Source: Pedobacter sp. MC2016-05 (lineage in GTDB: Bacteria; Bacteroidota; Bacteroidia; Sphingobacteriales; Sphingobacteriaceae). From it: 64,000 bases of DNA. This document shows positions 46,792 through 56,928 of this stretch, in pieces. Position 1 is the stretch's first letter; the number at the start of each line of letters is the position of its first letter. Under the pieces are notes generated by a model. The model saw nothing but the letters and a program-made list of their open reading frames with translations, did no database searches and was not told where the DNA came from. The stretch is taken from assembly GCF_026239735.1 (NCBI RefSeq), contig NZ_JAPIVT010000001.1:248001-312000 (forward strand). The letters are read 5' to 3'. Made by a program: the position numbers and the translations under genes.

Positions 46792-48018
46792 ATGGCTACA
46801 GGATTACGCGAAGGAATGGCCGATATCGCTCGTCAGGGTTTATTGCAAACACAGGAGGCGACACTAGAAACCAGAAACAGGAAAAATAGCCTGAACATCG
46901 GAATACCAAAAGAAATTTCTTTTCAGGAAAATCGAATTGCGCTAACACCACTTTCGGTTGCGCTGTTGGTTAACAATGGCCATAGGGTAATATTAGAAAG
47001 TGGCGCAGGAACAGCTGCAAATTTTTCTGATTCAGAATATGCTGAGCAAGGTGCAAAAATCGCTTATGATAAAAAAGAGGTTTTCGATTCGGATATCCTG
47101 GTGAAAATTGCACCACCGATGCTGGAAGAAATTGAAATGATGCACAAAGGGCAGACCTTGATTTCTTCACTGCAAACCGGAACTTTAAAGCAAGATTATA
47201 TGAAAGCATTAATGCAGAAAAAGATCAATGCTTTGTGTTTTGAAAACCTGCGTGATGAAGGGAATGTGTTGAGCGTGGTGCGGGCCATGAGTGAAATTGT
47301 AGGCTCTACGTCCATTTTAATTGCTGCGGAATATTTAAGTAATGTTACGGGGGGAAAAGGGTTGATGTTGGGTGGTTTTACAGGGGTTCCGCCGACAGAA
47401 ATTGTAATTTTAGGCGCTGGAACGGTAGGAGAATATGCCGCAAGAACAGCATTAGCACTTGGTGCTGAAGTAAAGGTTTTTGATAGCTCGATTTATCGGT
47501 TGCGCCGTTTACAAAATAATTTAGGGAGTCGTGTTTTCACCTCGGTAATGCAGCCGATTGTTTTAAATAAAGCCATTGTAACTTGCGATGTAGTCATTGG
47601 TGCCATCCGTGCCAGTCATGGCAGAAGTCCTTGTGTGGTGATGGAAGAAACGGTTGCTAAAATGAAACCACATTCGGTGGTGATTGATATTAGCATTGAT
47701 CAGGGCGGTTGTTTTGAAACTTCGGAAGTAACTAACCACACCAATCCAATTTTTAGAAAGTATGATGTGATTCATTATTGCGTTCCGAATATCGCATCCC
47801 GTGTTCCGAGAACTGCATCTTACGCATTGACGAATATTTTTGCTCCAATTTTACTGGATATTGGTGAGTTTGGAGGATTGATGAATATGGTTTGGAATAA
47901 CCCAGGAATTCGCGAAGCACTTTACATTTATCAGGGAAATTGTACCAATAAAGATCTGGCCGATATGTTTAATTTGCCATTTAAAGATTTAGAGTTGCTC
48001 GTGGTTTCAAATCAGTAA
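46792..48018 (+). CDS. ald: Alanine dehydrogenase
   Basis: A 408-residue AlaDH/PNT family enzyme. NIGIPKEISFQENRIALTP is the substrate domain start and EIVILGAGTVGEYAARTALALGAEVKVFD the Rossmann NAD-binding part (GAGTVG). The first 30 residues (MATGLREGMADIARQG) are a helical extension before the domain. It deaminates L-alanine to pyruvate reversibly. Transhydrogenase alpha is homologous but has a different C-terminus. Confidence 0.92.
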   Translation: MATGLREGMADIARQGLLQTQEATLETRNRKNSLNIGIPKEISFQENRIALTPLSVALLVNNGHRVILESGAGTAANFSDSEYAEQGAKIAYDKKEVFDSDILVKIAPPMLEEIEMMHKGQTLISSLQTGTLKQDYMKALMQKKINALCFENLRDEGNVLSVVRAMSEIVGSTSILIAAEYLSNVTGGKGLMLGGFTGVPPTEIVILGAGTVGEYAARTALALGAEVKVFDSSIYRLRRLQNNLGSRVFTSVMQPIVLNKAIVTCDVVIGAIRASHGRSPCVVMEETVAKMKPHSVVIDISIDQGGCFETSEVTNHTNPIFRKYDVIHYCVPNIASRVPRTASYALTNIFAPILLDIGEFGGLMNMVWNNPGIREALYIYQGNCTNKDLADMFNLPFKDLELLVVSNQ

Positions 48019-48023
48019 TTATA

Positions 48024-48047
48024 TACTTTTGCCTCGCAATGACGGCC
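48024..48047. promoter_or_regulatory. -7 box and repeat fragment before the M15 gene
   Basis: TACTTTTG at 48024-48031 matches the -7 consensus. It is directly followed by GCCTCGCAATGACGGCC, an end fragment of the CGTCATTGCGAGG repeat. Confidence 0.4.
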
Positions 48048-48067
48048 TAAGTGCAATATCCATTAAC

Positions 48068-48745
48068 ATGAAAATCAAACTCCTCTTTTTATTTCTGATC
48101 TTTTCATTTTCTACTTTCGCTCAAAACAGTTCGCCATCAAAACTGACTGTTGTAAGTTCGTACAACCAATACCTGGCATCTGTAAAAACCAATCCGAATA
48201 ATGAATTGATAGAAATTAAAAAAGCAATCCCTAACATTAAGTTAGATATTCGTTACGCTACGAAGAATAATTTTATGAAACAGGTGATGTACAAACAGGC
48301 GAGGGCCTTTGCCCGAAAACCGGTTGTAGAATCGCTAAAAAAAATCCAGAGGGAATTAAATAAAAAAGGTTACGGAATAAAGATTTTCGACGGTTATCGC
48401 CCTTACGACATAACTGTTGAGTTTTATAAAAAGGCCAGCGATAAAAACTTTGTGGCTAACCCTGCGAAAGGTTCAAAACACAACAGAGGTTGTGCTGTAG
48501 ATTTGACACTAATTAACCTAAAAACAGGAAAGGAATTGGCAATGGCGACCCCTTACGATAGTTTTTCAGCAGCAGCTGCAGCCAACTATGAACCGGTTTC
48601 AGCAGAAGTTAAAAAGAACCGCGATTTGTTAATCTCCACAATGAAGAAATATGAATTAAATGTGTTAGATAACGAATGGTGGCATTATGATTTTTCTGGC
48701 TGGCAACAATATGATTTGATGGATATTCCGTTTGAGAAACTATAG
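48068..48745 (+). CDS. Exported M15 D-Ala-D-Ala dipeptidase (VanX/DdpX type)
   Basis: A protein of 225 residues with a signal peptide (MKIKLLFLFLIFSFSTFAQ). KIFDGYRPYDITV and GSKHNRGCAVDLTLI give the first zinc ligands His and Asp, and DNEWWHYDF the last His and the catalytic Glu. It cleaves D-Ala-D-Ala, allowing recycling of cell-wall peptides. The frame opens at 48029 inside a repeat; the ATG at 48068 starts the signal. Confidence 0.92.
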   Translation: MKIKLLFLFLIFSFSTFAQNSSPSKLTVVSSYNQYLASVKTNPNNELIEIKKAIPNIKLDIRYATKNNFMKQVMYKQARAFARKPVVESLKKIQRELNKKGYGIKIFDGYRPYDITVEFYKKASDKNFVANPAKGSKHNRGCAVDLTLINLKTGKELAMATPYDSFSAAAAANYEPVSAEVKKNRDLLISTMKKYELNVLDNEWWHYDFSGWQQYDLMDIPFEKL

Positions 48746-48842
48746 CAAGGCTCTAGTTCATTAGCCATTTGTGCGATTACCATTCCTAACTTGTTTAGAA
48801 AGTTTGTAAACAAGCTCTCAACTCCAAACCGACAACTCCCTA

Positions 48843-49343
48843 CTACAGATGATGCGGTCTTCCGTACTGATCTTTTTTCACCTTGGCTTTGTCATCTTTC
48901 ACCGTCAATCGAAAAATATAATCGTAATCGTCATCAGTAAGCATTTCCATTGGTCGTTTTCCACCAAAAGCTTCAATAATTCCTAAAACGGTATTCGAGT
49001 GGGCGGCAATAATTACCGTTTTACCGCTATAGTTTTTTTTAACGGAGTCTACCAATGATTTCGGATCAGTGTAATTAATAACCTTCGGGATAATTAACGA
49101 ATCTAATGTTTGATGTGTTCTTTTATATGCTGTGCTGTATCCTACGTCAAACTTCACATTCTTCAAAAAAGTAGCTAAGTCACCGGCTCTAATTCGGCCT
49201 TCATCCGAAAGGTTTGGATCTTTGTCTTCAGGGTTCGATTTGTCTTTTTCAGCATGGCGAACTACCCAAACTTCGGTATTTTGCGCTAAAACAGCAGTTG
49301 ACACTAGCAGACATAGGGAGAAGAAAAAAATCAATCGTTTCAT
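48843..49343 (-). CDS. Exported histidine phosphatase family protein
   Basis: A 166-residue protein with a signal peptide (MKRLIFFFSLCLLVSTAVLA). VVRHAEKDKSNPEDKDPNLS carries the phosphohistidine motif RHAE (Arg29, His30), and the second His lies in VIIAAHSNTV. It belongs to the branch-2-like SixA/phosphoglycerate mutase fold. The substrate is not known. The Met at 49343 is chosen to keep the signal peptide N-terminus clean. Confidence 0.88.
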   Translation of the reverse strand: MKRLIFFFSLCLLVSTAVLAQNTEVWVVRHAEKDKSNPEDKDPNLSDEGRIRAGDLATFLKNVKFDVGYSTAYKRTHQTLDSLIIPKVINYTDPKSLVDSVKKNYSGKTVIIAAHSNTVLGIIEAFGGKRPMEMLTDDDYDYIFRLTVKDDKAKVKKDQYGRPHHL

Positions 49344-49396
49344 TTTATAAAGATTAGAAAATTTATTGGCTTGTGCCATACTTGTCTTAGTTAGAC

Positions 49397-50440
49397 TTAA
49401 ACCAGGCCTCTTATTAAAGTTTCGATATCCTCCGGCTCATGCCAGCTACTCAGCACAATCCTGTTTATGGAGTCACTATCTGCGTTTGGATAAGGAAAAG
49501 AAGAGATCAGAATTTTTTTTAATAACAAATCATCGCTCAGCGTAGGGTAATTGAGAAAGTAAGCAGGAAAATCCTGCTCAAACTTCCAGGTTGGATTTAA
49601 TGAATTTCTAAAACGAGAGATGTTATTCTGAAGCTTCTTCCATGCATGACGATAAATTTCTTGGGCATGGATAAATGCATAAATTCCAGCTGCGGCAGGG
49701 GGAGAGGCGCCAACAAATATATTGCAGCTTTTAAGTTGCCTGACTATTTTTTTGTCGCCGAGCACTATTCCTGCGTCTACCCCAAGGGCTTTTGCCATAG
49801 ATGCAACAACCACGCAAGTTAAGTTTTTAAGTTTCGGTAAGTTAGCAAAGGCGCCTGAGCCATTGTTGTTTACCCCAATTCCATGAGAATCATCAACAAT
49901 CAGTATTATATTTTTATCAGATGAGATTTCTTTCAGGAAGTCGAAATCATAAATTTCAGGGAAAAGATTGTTCATCGAATTGCTAATCAGCACCCAGTTT
50001 TGCTGCTCAGCCTTATTAATTAATGCAACAACCTCAGTTTTCCATTCCAAAAAAGACGACGACAACACCTCTGGCGATTCGTTTAACCACAACGCAGGAT
50101 GAGTTAAAGGCGCATAAACGACATTCCCAAATGTGGCTAAAGTTTTAACGGTAAGTTGTGCTGCCAAATAACCGCTGGATGTAATTAAGGCATCTTCAGC
50201 ACAAAATCGCCGGGCAGCTTCACATTCCCCTACTTCATAAATGCCCAATTGAATATTATTACTCCGGCTGGTGCCGTTATTCAAACCGAATTTCTTAATG
50301 CCTTCGATATATAAATCAATAAAGTCCTGATTTTGTGGAATGCCGAGATAAGCCGTTCCGCCGAAATAAAGATAGGATTCTCCATCAATGGTAATTTTAT
50401 TAGAGAATGGCCCCTTAACCGATCTGAAATTGGTATTCAT
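49397..50440 (-). CDS. Aminotransferase class I/II, AONS/KBL-like
   Basis: A 347-residue PLP enzyme of the alpha-oxoamine synthase type. Lys217 in SMAKALG is the PLP lysine, IVDDSHGIG holds the Asp and His that contact the cofactor. It could be an AONS/glycine C-acetyltransferase relative, but it is shorter than BioF (usually ~385), and no biotin genes adjoin. It lies three bases from the start side of the GH18 gene, which suggests co-transcription. Confidence 0.85.
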   Translation of the reverse strand: MNTNFRSVKGPFSNKITIDGESYLYFGGTAYLGIPQNQDFIDLYIEGIKKFGLNNGTSRSNNIQLGIYEVGECEAARRFCAEDALITSSGYLAAQLTVKTLATFGNVVYAPLTHPALWLNESPEVLSSSFLEWKTEVVALINKAEQQNWVLISNSMNNLFPEIYDFDFLKEISSDKNIILIVDDSHGIGVNNNGSGAFANLPKLKNLTCVVVASMAKALGVDAGIVLGDKKIVRQLKSCNIFVGASPPAAAGIYAFIHAQEIYRHAWKKLQNNISRFRNSLNPTWKFEQDFPAYFLNYPTLSDDLLLKKILISSFPYPNADSDSINRIVLSSWHEPEDIETLIRGLV

Positions 50441-50443
50441 TTA

Positions 50444-51478
50444 TTAATTGTAATTTCTGCCCAATTCATCATTGGCTGCTCTAATAATTGATTTGTTGCC
50501 GTTGTCATCATGATAGAATTCCCAAAACATTATGCCATTGGCAGTTTCTTTTGCGAGTTTGGCTTTTTTCTTCGTAGTCATTAGGCCATTATAATAATAC
50601 TGAACATTATCAATTGTAGCATAATCCAAATTAACATCAGCATTGGCAGCTACAAAATCCCGGTAAGCTTTTGAAGCATTTGAGGCATTTTTTCCATAGG
50701 CAGGAATTCCTAAAACTGCCTTTTCTTTTGGCATACCACGTGTACCCATCCAATAATTTAAGCTGGCCACCGCCATGTTGTAAGAAGCATGTTGAATGGG
50801 TTCATTCTTGTCCCAACCGACGCCATCATAGACCATGATGTTGAAGAAATCAACAGTAGGAAAAACCTCGTTTTTTAATCCATCGCGGATGCTGCCGGCA
50901 TAAACTCCGGGAGTTATGGCAGCACTTAAAAACTTGTGATATTTGTGCAGCGAATCAGAAAGTTCTTTCATCAATAACACATAATTATCTGCAGATCCAT
51001 CTGCGGTACTTGGATATTCCCAATCCATATCTACGCCATCAAGGTTATTGGTTCGGGCAAAGGCTAGAACGTTCTTTACAAAAAGCTTTCTCGCTGTTAC
51101 TGAAGTAGCCATTTCAATGAAAATGCTGCGGGTGCCCGAAACTGAAATGCCTGTTTTAACACCATTTGCTTTTGCTTTCTGCATTACCGCCGAAAATCGT
51201 GAGGCTTGTTCCAAAGTGGCTAAAGATCCATCCGTATTTGGATTTAGGAAAGCATAAAATAAATGCGTAATCATTTTATATTTTGCATCAGCAATTCCAT
51301 TTGGATCGCGATAGCTTGGAAAATAGGCTACAACTTTAAAACTGTTGTCAGCAATATAAGGTGTTGTAGGGACAGTCGGGTCTATCGGTGTAGGCGGTTC
51401 AACAACACCCTCACTTTTTTTGCAGGAGCTAATTCCAAGCAACAATGCGACGCCTAGCAATAAGTAGATTTTTCTCAT
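50444..51478 (-). CDS. GH18 chitinase-like lipoprotein
   Basis: A 344-residue lipoprotein (LLLGISSC, lipid Cys19) followed by a Pro/Thr linker. The GH18 signature LDGVDMDWEYP has the DxxDxDxE acid residues (Glu154 catalytic). KVVAYFPSYRD and a C-terminal GIMFWEFYHDD also fit. It would be held in the outer membrane or periplasm, acting on chitin-like glycans. It could be a host-glycan endo-N-acetylglucosaminidase instead. Confidence 0.92.
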   Translation of the reverse strand: MRKIYLLLGVALLLGISSCKKSEGVVEPPTPIDPTVPTTPYIADNSFKVVAYFPSYRDPNGIADAKYKMITHLFYAFLNPNTDGSLATLEQASRFSAVMQKAKANGVKTGISVSGTRSIFIEMATSVTARKLFVKNVLAFARTNNLDGVDMDWEYPSTADGSADNYVLLMKELSDSLHKYHKFLSAAITPGVYAGSIRDGLKNEVFPTVDFFNIMVYDGVGWDKNEPIQHASYNMAVASLNYWMGTRGMPKEKAVLGIPAYGKNASNASKAYRDFVAANADVNLDYATIDNVQYYYNGLMTTKKKAKLAKETANGIMFWEFYHDDNGNKSIIRAANDELGRNYN

Positions 51479-51540
51479 AGGATTAGCGGTTTATTAAGGC
51501 TTATATATTCTGCACCAATTTAATTTTCTTAGGCTTTGGA

Positions 51541-52869
51541 TTAAAAGTTTTCATGGATATAAGTCATTATTCTGACCATTTCTGCCCTTACTTCGCTAGT
51601 AGGATTAATAAAATTATTATTCATAAAAGAATAGATATACGTTTTACCTTTTTTAGTGAGCACATAACCACTTTGATTGTGAACGCCACCTAATGATCCG
51701 GTTTTGCCATAAACAAAAGGCTGATCAGTTTTAGGATAGGCATTTCTGAGTGTTCCGCTTTTTCCTCCAGCCGGGAGCATATCAAAAAGTTTTTCTCTGT
51801 TATTTACCAGGTGATAAATGGAATCGAGTAAATAAATATTATCTCGTGGGGTAAATAAATTCTGACGGGACAGGCCAGATCCATCAGCCCATTTTACCTT
51901 ATCTGGCAAAAAAGATAAATAGTTTTTAGTGATATGCTGAATGGCTTTTGTGGTGCTTAAAGTGTCGCTAATTTGATTGGAGCAAACCAATAATAAATGT
52001 TCGGCAATAAAATTATCGCTTGGTAACATCATGTGCTTTAAAACGGAATCGCGTTTGGCGCCTGGAAGTGTTTTTGCATTTGCAGGGATTTTCATTTTTA
52101 CAACGCCAACACTTTTATGTAGTGTATCCGAAAGTACCTCCACGGTTGTTTGAACGCTGGTTTTGTAAGGGTTTTGCTGATTGTAATTGGGCTTCACCTC
52201 AACTAAAGGATAGCGGAAATGGTTGGTTAAAAAATCTCTGGTTACCTGGAAGCCGCCGGTGGTTTTGCTCGAATCTACCTCGAAGCAATGTGCAAAAACC
52301 TTTGGCGAAATATTGATTTTACCGGGAGATTGATAGGTGGAAGTAACCATATTATCCATTATAGGCATTTCTGTAATTTCGGGTTGATAATAATAATCGT
52401 AGTCATCCCAACTCCAGCCATCGCCAAAAAAAGTCCCGGAATATCTACCAGGTGCAAAAAATAGTTTTTTATTCGATGCTTGAAGGAAATTGTATGCCGA
52501 TTTATCTTTAACAGCAAATTGCAGAAACGATGGGTCGCCGGTGCCCCAGAAAATTAAGGAGTCGTTACGTTCAATGTATTTCAAAGCCGGCATTTGCTCT
52601 GGCAACATTTTTAAACTGGCAAAAAAAGTATAAAGCTTGGTATTAGATGCTGGCGAGAAGTATTTATCTGCGTCTTTCTCATAAATCATCTTTTTATCGT
52701 CCATGTTATAAAGCGCAAAGCCCACTTGGTACGGCTTTATCACCGTCGAATTTTTGAATTCTTTAGCTACTTTTTTGGCAACCATTTTATTGGTAGAGCA
52801 ACTGGAAATTACCAATACACACGCAAGAGAAAGTGTAAGGAGCTGAGAATGGATTTTATAAATAGGCAT
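51541..52869 (-). CDS. dacB: PBP4-type D-Ala-D-Ala carboxypeptidase (S13), lipoprotein
   Basis: A 442-residue penicillin-binding protein. The lipobox VISSC gives lipid Cys24. The active site shows SPASNTKLY (Ser75 nucleophile, Lys78), SGLSRQN as the SxN motif and KTGSLGG as the KTG motif. It trims peptidoglycan stem peptides in the periplasm. It is separated by 62 bases from the GH18 gene. Confidence 0.94.
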   Translation of the reverse strand: MPIYKIHSQLLTLSLACVLVISSCSTNKMVAKKVAKEFKNSTVIKPYQVGFALYNMDDKKMIYEKDADKYFSPASNTKLYTFFASLKMLPEQMPALKYIERNDSLIFWGTGDPSFLQFAVKDKSAYNFLQASNKKLFFAPGRYSGTFFGDGWSWDDYDYYYQPEITEMPIMDNMVTSTYQSPGKINISPKVFAHCFEVDSSKTTGGFQVTRDFLTNHFRYPLVEVKPNYNQQNPYKTSVQTTVEVLSDTLHKSVGVVKMKIPANAKTLPGAKRDSVLKHMMLPSDNFIAEHLLLVCSNQISDTLSTTKAIQHITKNYLSFLPDKVKWADGSGLSRQNLFTPRDNIYLLDSIYHLVNNREKLFDMLPAGGKSGTLRNAYPKTDQPFVYGKTGSLGGVHNQSGYVLTKKGKTYIYSFMNNNFINPTSEVRAEMVRIMTYIHENF

Positions 52870-52920
52870 GCTGAAAGTTTAGAAATGATAATTACCAACT
52901 AATTTATTAAATTTAATTTA

Positions 52921-54168
52921 ATGTTAACCAAATATGCTTCTGTTATCTATTTTGATATCCGCAAATTCGCCATTTGTGTTGCATTTATTTTTTTCGGTTT
53001 GCATTCAAAGGCGCAAGAATTTACCTTTCCTGGAAATAAGCAAAAGCAATCTATTCAGTTTAAGTGCATCAGAAACTTGATGATCATTCCAGTTTTTGTA
53101 AATGAAAAAGGACCCTATAATTTCGTGCTAGATACCGGTGTAGGGCCAATGATCATCACCGACCCATCAATTATTGATACTTTAAATTTTGGTCTAATGC
53201 GAAAAATTAAATTATCGGGCTTGGGGTTGGAAACGGTTGACGCCTATGTATCGCAAAATAGCACGGCTAAAATAGGAAGCGCCAAAGTTAATCATATCCC
53301 CACAGCTATACTTAAAGAAGATTTGTTCAATCTATCTGGTCATTTAGGGATTAAAATTTACGGTTTAATTGGCTTTAGTTTCTTCAATAGTTTTATTGTT
53401 GATATTCGTTATAGCGAGAATAGAATCATATTTAGCGATGTAAGCAGGAAGATAAAATATAGAGGCACCAGGGTGCCGATATTTATTGAGAACTTAAAGC
53501 CTTATGTGGATGTTCAACTGGACATTCCTGATAAGGGAAAAGTAAGTACGCGGTTACTGATGGATACCGGGGCCAGTCATGCTTTATCAATGGAAATGTT
53601 AAACGGAGGTGCTTTCCCGCTGCCGGAGAAAACTATTAAGGCGAATTTAGGGATGAGCCTGAGCGGACAAATAAAGGGTTATATGGGTAGGATTAGCACT
53701 TTTTATTTGGGGGGTCATATTTTTAATGATGTAGTATCGGGTTTCCCGGATTTTGAATCCATTTCAAAAAAGATTGACTTAACTTTTCGCAATGGAAACC
53801 TAGGTGCTGAAATGCTACGGAAATTCGATGTACAGCTAAATTACCAGGATAAGTTTATGTACCTGAAACCAAATAGCCTGGCTAGAGTTCCTTTCCAGCA
53901 TGACATGGTGGGCATGGTAATTTATCTGGATCAGGCAGAGTATAAGAGGGTGATTGTTGGCGAAATTGATGAAGGGTCGCCAGCCGAAAAAGCAGGATTA
54001 TGCCCGTACGATGAAATTATTGGCGTAAATTTCAAATCCATCAATGCCTATACTTTAAACGATCTGACGGAGATGTTCAAATCTAAAGCCGATAAAACAG
54101 TCATATTAGAGGTTTATCGCGACAGCAAAGTTTTCTTTAAAGTGGTCAGGCTTGAAAAAAGGATTTAA
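52921..54168 (+). CDS. Exported retropepsin-like aspartyl protease with PDZ domain
   Basis: A 415-residue protein with a hydrophobic N-terminus (FAICVAFIFFGLHSKAQ). Two aspartyl motifs, NFVLDTGVGP (Asp71) and LLMDTGASHALS (near 215), are the halves of a pepsin-like site in one chain. Residues ~330-415 are a PDZ domain (VGEIDEGSPAEKAGLCPYDEI). Such proteins are common in Bacteroidota; substrates are unknown. Confidence 0.9.
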   Translation: MLTKYASVIYFDIRKFAICVAFIFFGLHSKAQEFTFPGNKQKQSIQFKCIRNLMIIPVFVNEKGPYNFVLDTGVGPMIITDPSIIDTLNFGLMRKIKLSGLGLETVDAYVSQNSTAKIGSAKVNHIPTAILKEDLFNLSGHLGIKIYGLIGFSFFNSFIVDIRYSENRIIFSDVSRKIKYRGTRVPIFIENLKPYVDVQLDIPDKGKVSTRLLMDTGASHALSMEMLNGGAFPLPEKTIKANLGMSLSGQIKGYMGRISTFYLGGHIFNDVVSGFPDFESISKKIDLTFRNGNLGAEMLRKFDVQLNYQDKFMYLKPNSLARVPFQHDMVGMVIYLDQAEYKRVIVGEIDEGSPAEKAGLCPYDEIIGVNFKSINAYTLNDLTEMFKSKADKTVILEVYRDSKVFFKVVRLEKRI

Positions 54169-54261
54169 CCTATTAGTAATTTTATAGTTACACAATATTA
54201 ATCAGGTAACAAGGCTATAACTTCGGGCTCTTATTATCATAAAGATCTTATAAACATATAA

Positions 54262-56772
54262 ATGAAGAAACAAGTGAAAGTACTGGCATTAGCTGGTATT
54301 ATGGTGCTTGGTTTAGCTGGTATTGATTCAGCACAAGCACAAAAAAAACCGAAAAAGGGCACAACTAGCCCTGCAACCCCGGCAGCAGCTGCTGCGGCAC
54401 CCAAAAAAGAAGGAATTAAACCCTACTCAGAGGTCATTACATCAAAAGCCAGAACCACTAACGGATTATTCAAAACACACAAAGTGGATGATAAATGGTA
54501 TTTCGAAATACCAGATTCAATTATCAACCGTGAAATGCTGGTAGTTACGCGATTGGCAAAAGCGCCTGTGGGTATTAAAGTAGGCAACCAGCAATACGGT
54601 GGTGAAGAATTAAACGAGCAGGTTTGGAAATGGGAACGTAGAGGGAAACAGGTTTACATCCGCGTACCAAGTTATGCTACAAAGGCAGATTCGACTAGCG
54701 ATATGTACGAGTCGGTGCAAAACTCTAATTTGGCGCAGATTCTTGCAAGCTTCGAAATCAAGGCATACAATAAAGATACTACGGGTATCGTAATCGATGT
54801 AACTGACTTTTATAACGGCGATATTATGGCGATTGGTGCTACCGATCAAATCCGCAAAGCTTACAAAGTGATTACTTATGATGCCACTCGTTCTTATATC
54901 GATACCGTAAAAACCTTTCCGATAAATATCGAAGTTAAAACGGCTAAAACTTATCGTGCTGCAGAATCTCCAACTGATAACAGCAACGGAGCGGTAACTT
55001 TCGAATTTAATACTTCGATGTTATTGTTGCCGAAAATCCCTGTGAAAGCTAGAATTATGGATAGTCGGGTGGGCTACTTCGGTCAATCTCAAATTGACTA
55101 CGGTACCGATGCACAAAAGGCAGAACGTACGGCTTACATTCACCGTTGGAATTTGGTTCCAAAAGATACAGCGGCTTATAAAAGAGGCGAATTGGTGGAG
55201 CCTGTTAAACCCATCATCATTTATATCGATCCGGCTACGCCGAAAAAATGGGTTCCATTTTTAATTCAGGGAATTAACGATTGGCAAGTGGCTTTTGAAG
55301 CGGCAGGTTTCAAAAACGCTATTTTTGGTAAACAAGCGCCTACACCTCAAGAAGATCCGCAGTTTAGTGTAGAAGACTCGCGGTATTCGGTAGTCCGTTA
55401 CTTTGCTTCTGATATTCCAAACGCATACGGACCGCATGTAAGCGATCCGCGTACGGGCCAAATTTTAGAAACACACATTGGTTGGTATCACAACGTGATG
55501 AGTTTATTACGCAACTGGTACTTCGTTCAAACGGCAGCCATTAACCCTGAAGTTCGTAAAGCTAAGTTTTCTGATGCGCAAATGGGAGAATTAATCCGCT
55601 TCGTTTCGTCGCACGAAATTGGCCATACACTAGGTTTGCCACATAACTTCGGTTCTAGTTACGCTTACCCGGTAGATTCGTTACGTTCGAAAGCGTTTAC
55701 CGATAAACATGGAACAGCACCTTCTATTATGGATTATGCCCGTTTCAATTATATTGCTCAACCTGGAGATGGTGTAACCAAAATGCATCCACAAATTGGT
55801 GAATATGATAAATGGTCAATTAAATGGGGTTACTCCTGGATTCCAGGAAACAAAACTGCCCAGCAGGAAAAGGAAATCTTAAACCAATGGACTTTAAAAA
55901 ATGCGGGTAACCCGCTTTATTTTTATGGTAGACAAGGTACATCGCTAGATCCTCGTTTGCAAAGCGAAGATTTGGGTGATAATGCGATGAAAGCAAGTAC
56001 TTATGGCATTGCAAACTTAAAACGCATTCTTCCAAACGTAGAAAAATGGACCTACCAAAAAGGTAAAGACTACAGCGATTTGAAAGAAATCTATACTGAA
56101 ATTGTTGGTCAATATAACCGCTACATGGGCCACGTACTTACCAATGTTGGTGGGATGAGCGAAAACTTTAAAACCTATGATCAAACTGGTCCGGTCTATA
56201 GTTACTTATCAAAAGCAAAACAAAAAGAAGCTGTTTCATTTTTTAATCAACAATTGTTTACTACCCCGCTTTGGTTAATTAACAATGATCAATTGAGTAA
56301 ATTTGATAACGGTACACTTTTAAATAGAATCAAAGCAGTGCAGGCCAACACTTTGGTTAATCTTTTAGCGGCACCACGAATTGCCCGTTTATTAGATAAC
56401 GAAACTAAAAACGGCACTGCAAAAGCTTACACCTTGCCTGAGTTATTTAAGGATATTAAAACTTCTGTTTTCGCCGCAGGCAGACCAGATGCGTTTAAAC
56501 GTAATCTACAAAGAGCATATGTAGATCGTTTAGGCTATTTAATGACAACTGAATCGGAATTGCCTGCAGGTTTCCCAGTTGAAGCTGCTGCAAGTTATGG
56601 GTTAACGCCAATCAATGTGAGTTTATCAGATATTCGACCTTTAGTGAGAGCAGAATTAAAAGCTTTACAGGCTACAACAAAAGCCCGTTCGGTAGCTGGA
56701 GATGCTATTGCAAAGGCGCATTACGATGATCTGACTGTTCGAATTAAAGATATTTTAGATCCGAAGAAATAA
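54262..56772 (+). CDS. Exported zinc metalloprotease (DUF5117/DUF4953 type)
   Basis: An 836-residue protein with a signal peptide and a low-complexity Ala/Pro linker. HEIGHTLGLPHN at residues 451-462 is the HExxHxxGxxH zinc motif. The order of an N-terminal DUF5117-like part and a central metallopeptidase region fits the zinc-dependent metalloprotease family annotated with DUF5117/DUF5118. It is probably secreted or periplasmic. A terminator follows it. Confidence 0.9.
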   Translation: MKKQVKVLALAGIMVLGLAGIDSAQAQKKPKKGTTSPATPAAAAAAPKKEGIKPYSEVITSKARTTNGLFKTHKVDDKWYFEIPDSIINREMLVVTRLAKAPVGIKVGNQQYGGEELNEQVWKWERRGKQVYIRVPSYATKADSTSDMYESVQNSNLAQILASFEIKAYNKDTTGIVIDVTDFYNGDIMAIGATDQIRKAYKVITYDATRSYIDTVKTFPINIEVKTAKTYRAAESPTDNSNGAVTFEFNTSMLLLPKIPVKARIMDSRVGYFGQSQIDYGTDAQKAERTAYIHRWNLVPKDTAAYKRGELVEPVKPIIIYIDPATPKKWVPFLIQGINDWQVAFEAAGFKNAIFGKQAPTPQEDPQFSVEDSRYSVVRYFASDIPNAYGPHVSDPRTGQILETHIGWYHNVMSLLRNWYFVQTAAINPEVRKAKFSDAQMGELIRFVSSHEIGHTLGLPHNFGSSYAYPVDSLRSKAFTDKHGTAPSIMDYARFNYIAQPGDGVTKMHPQIGEYDKWSIKWGYSWIPGNKTAQQEKEILNQWTLKNAGNPLYFYGRQGTSLDPRLQSEDLGDNAMKASTYGIANLKRILPNVEKWTYQKGKDYSDLKEIYTEIVGQYNRYMGHVLTNVGGMSENFKTYDQTGPVYSYLSKAKQKEAVSFFNQQLFTTPLWLINNDQLSKFDNGTLLNRIKAVQANTLVNLLAAPRIARLLDNETKNGTAKAYTLPELFKDIKTSVFAAGRPDAFKRNLQRAYVDRLGYLMTTESELPAGFPVEAAASYGLTPINVSLSDIRPLVRAELKALQATTKARSVAGDAIAKAHYDDLTVRIKDILDPKK

Positions 56773-56869
56773 ATAGATGGGTTGGAGTGTTAAAATGTTT
56801 AAAAGTTGGAAGGTTTCAAGCCGATCATCTGAACACTTAATTATTCAAACCATTCCTAAATTTAAAAAC

Positions 56870-56905
56870 GGAGTAAGCCCATTAAGGTTTACTCCCTTTT
56901 TTTTA
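56870..56905 (+). terminator. Intrinsic terminator after the metalloprotease
   Basis: GGAGTAAGCC and GGTTTACTCC pair (one G-T), with TTTTTTTTAATTTT after. The 150-base spacer contains no other feature. Confidence 0.88.
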
Positions 56906-56928
56906 ATTTTATAGCAAATCCTAAATCC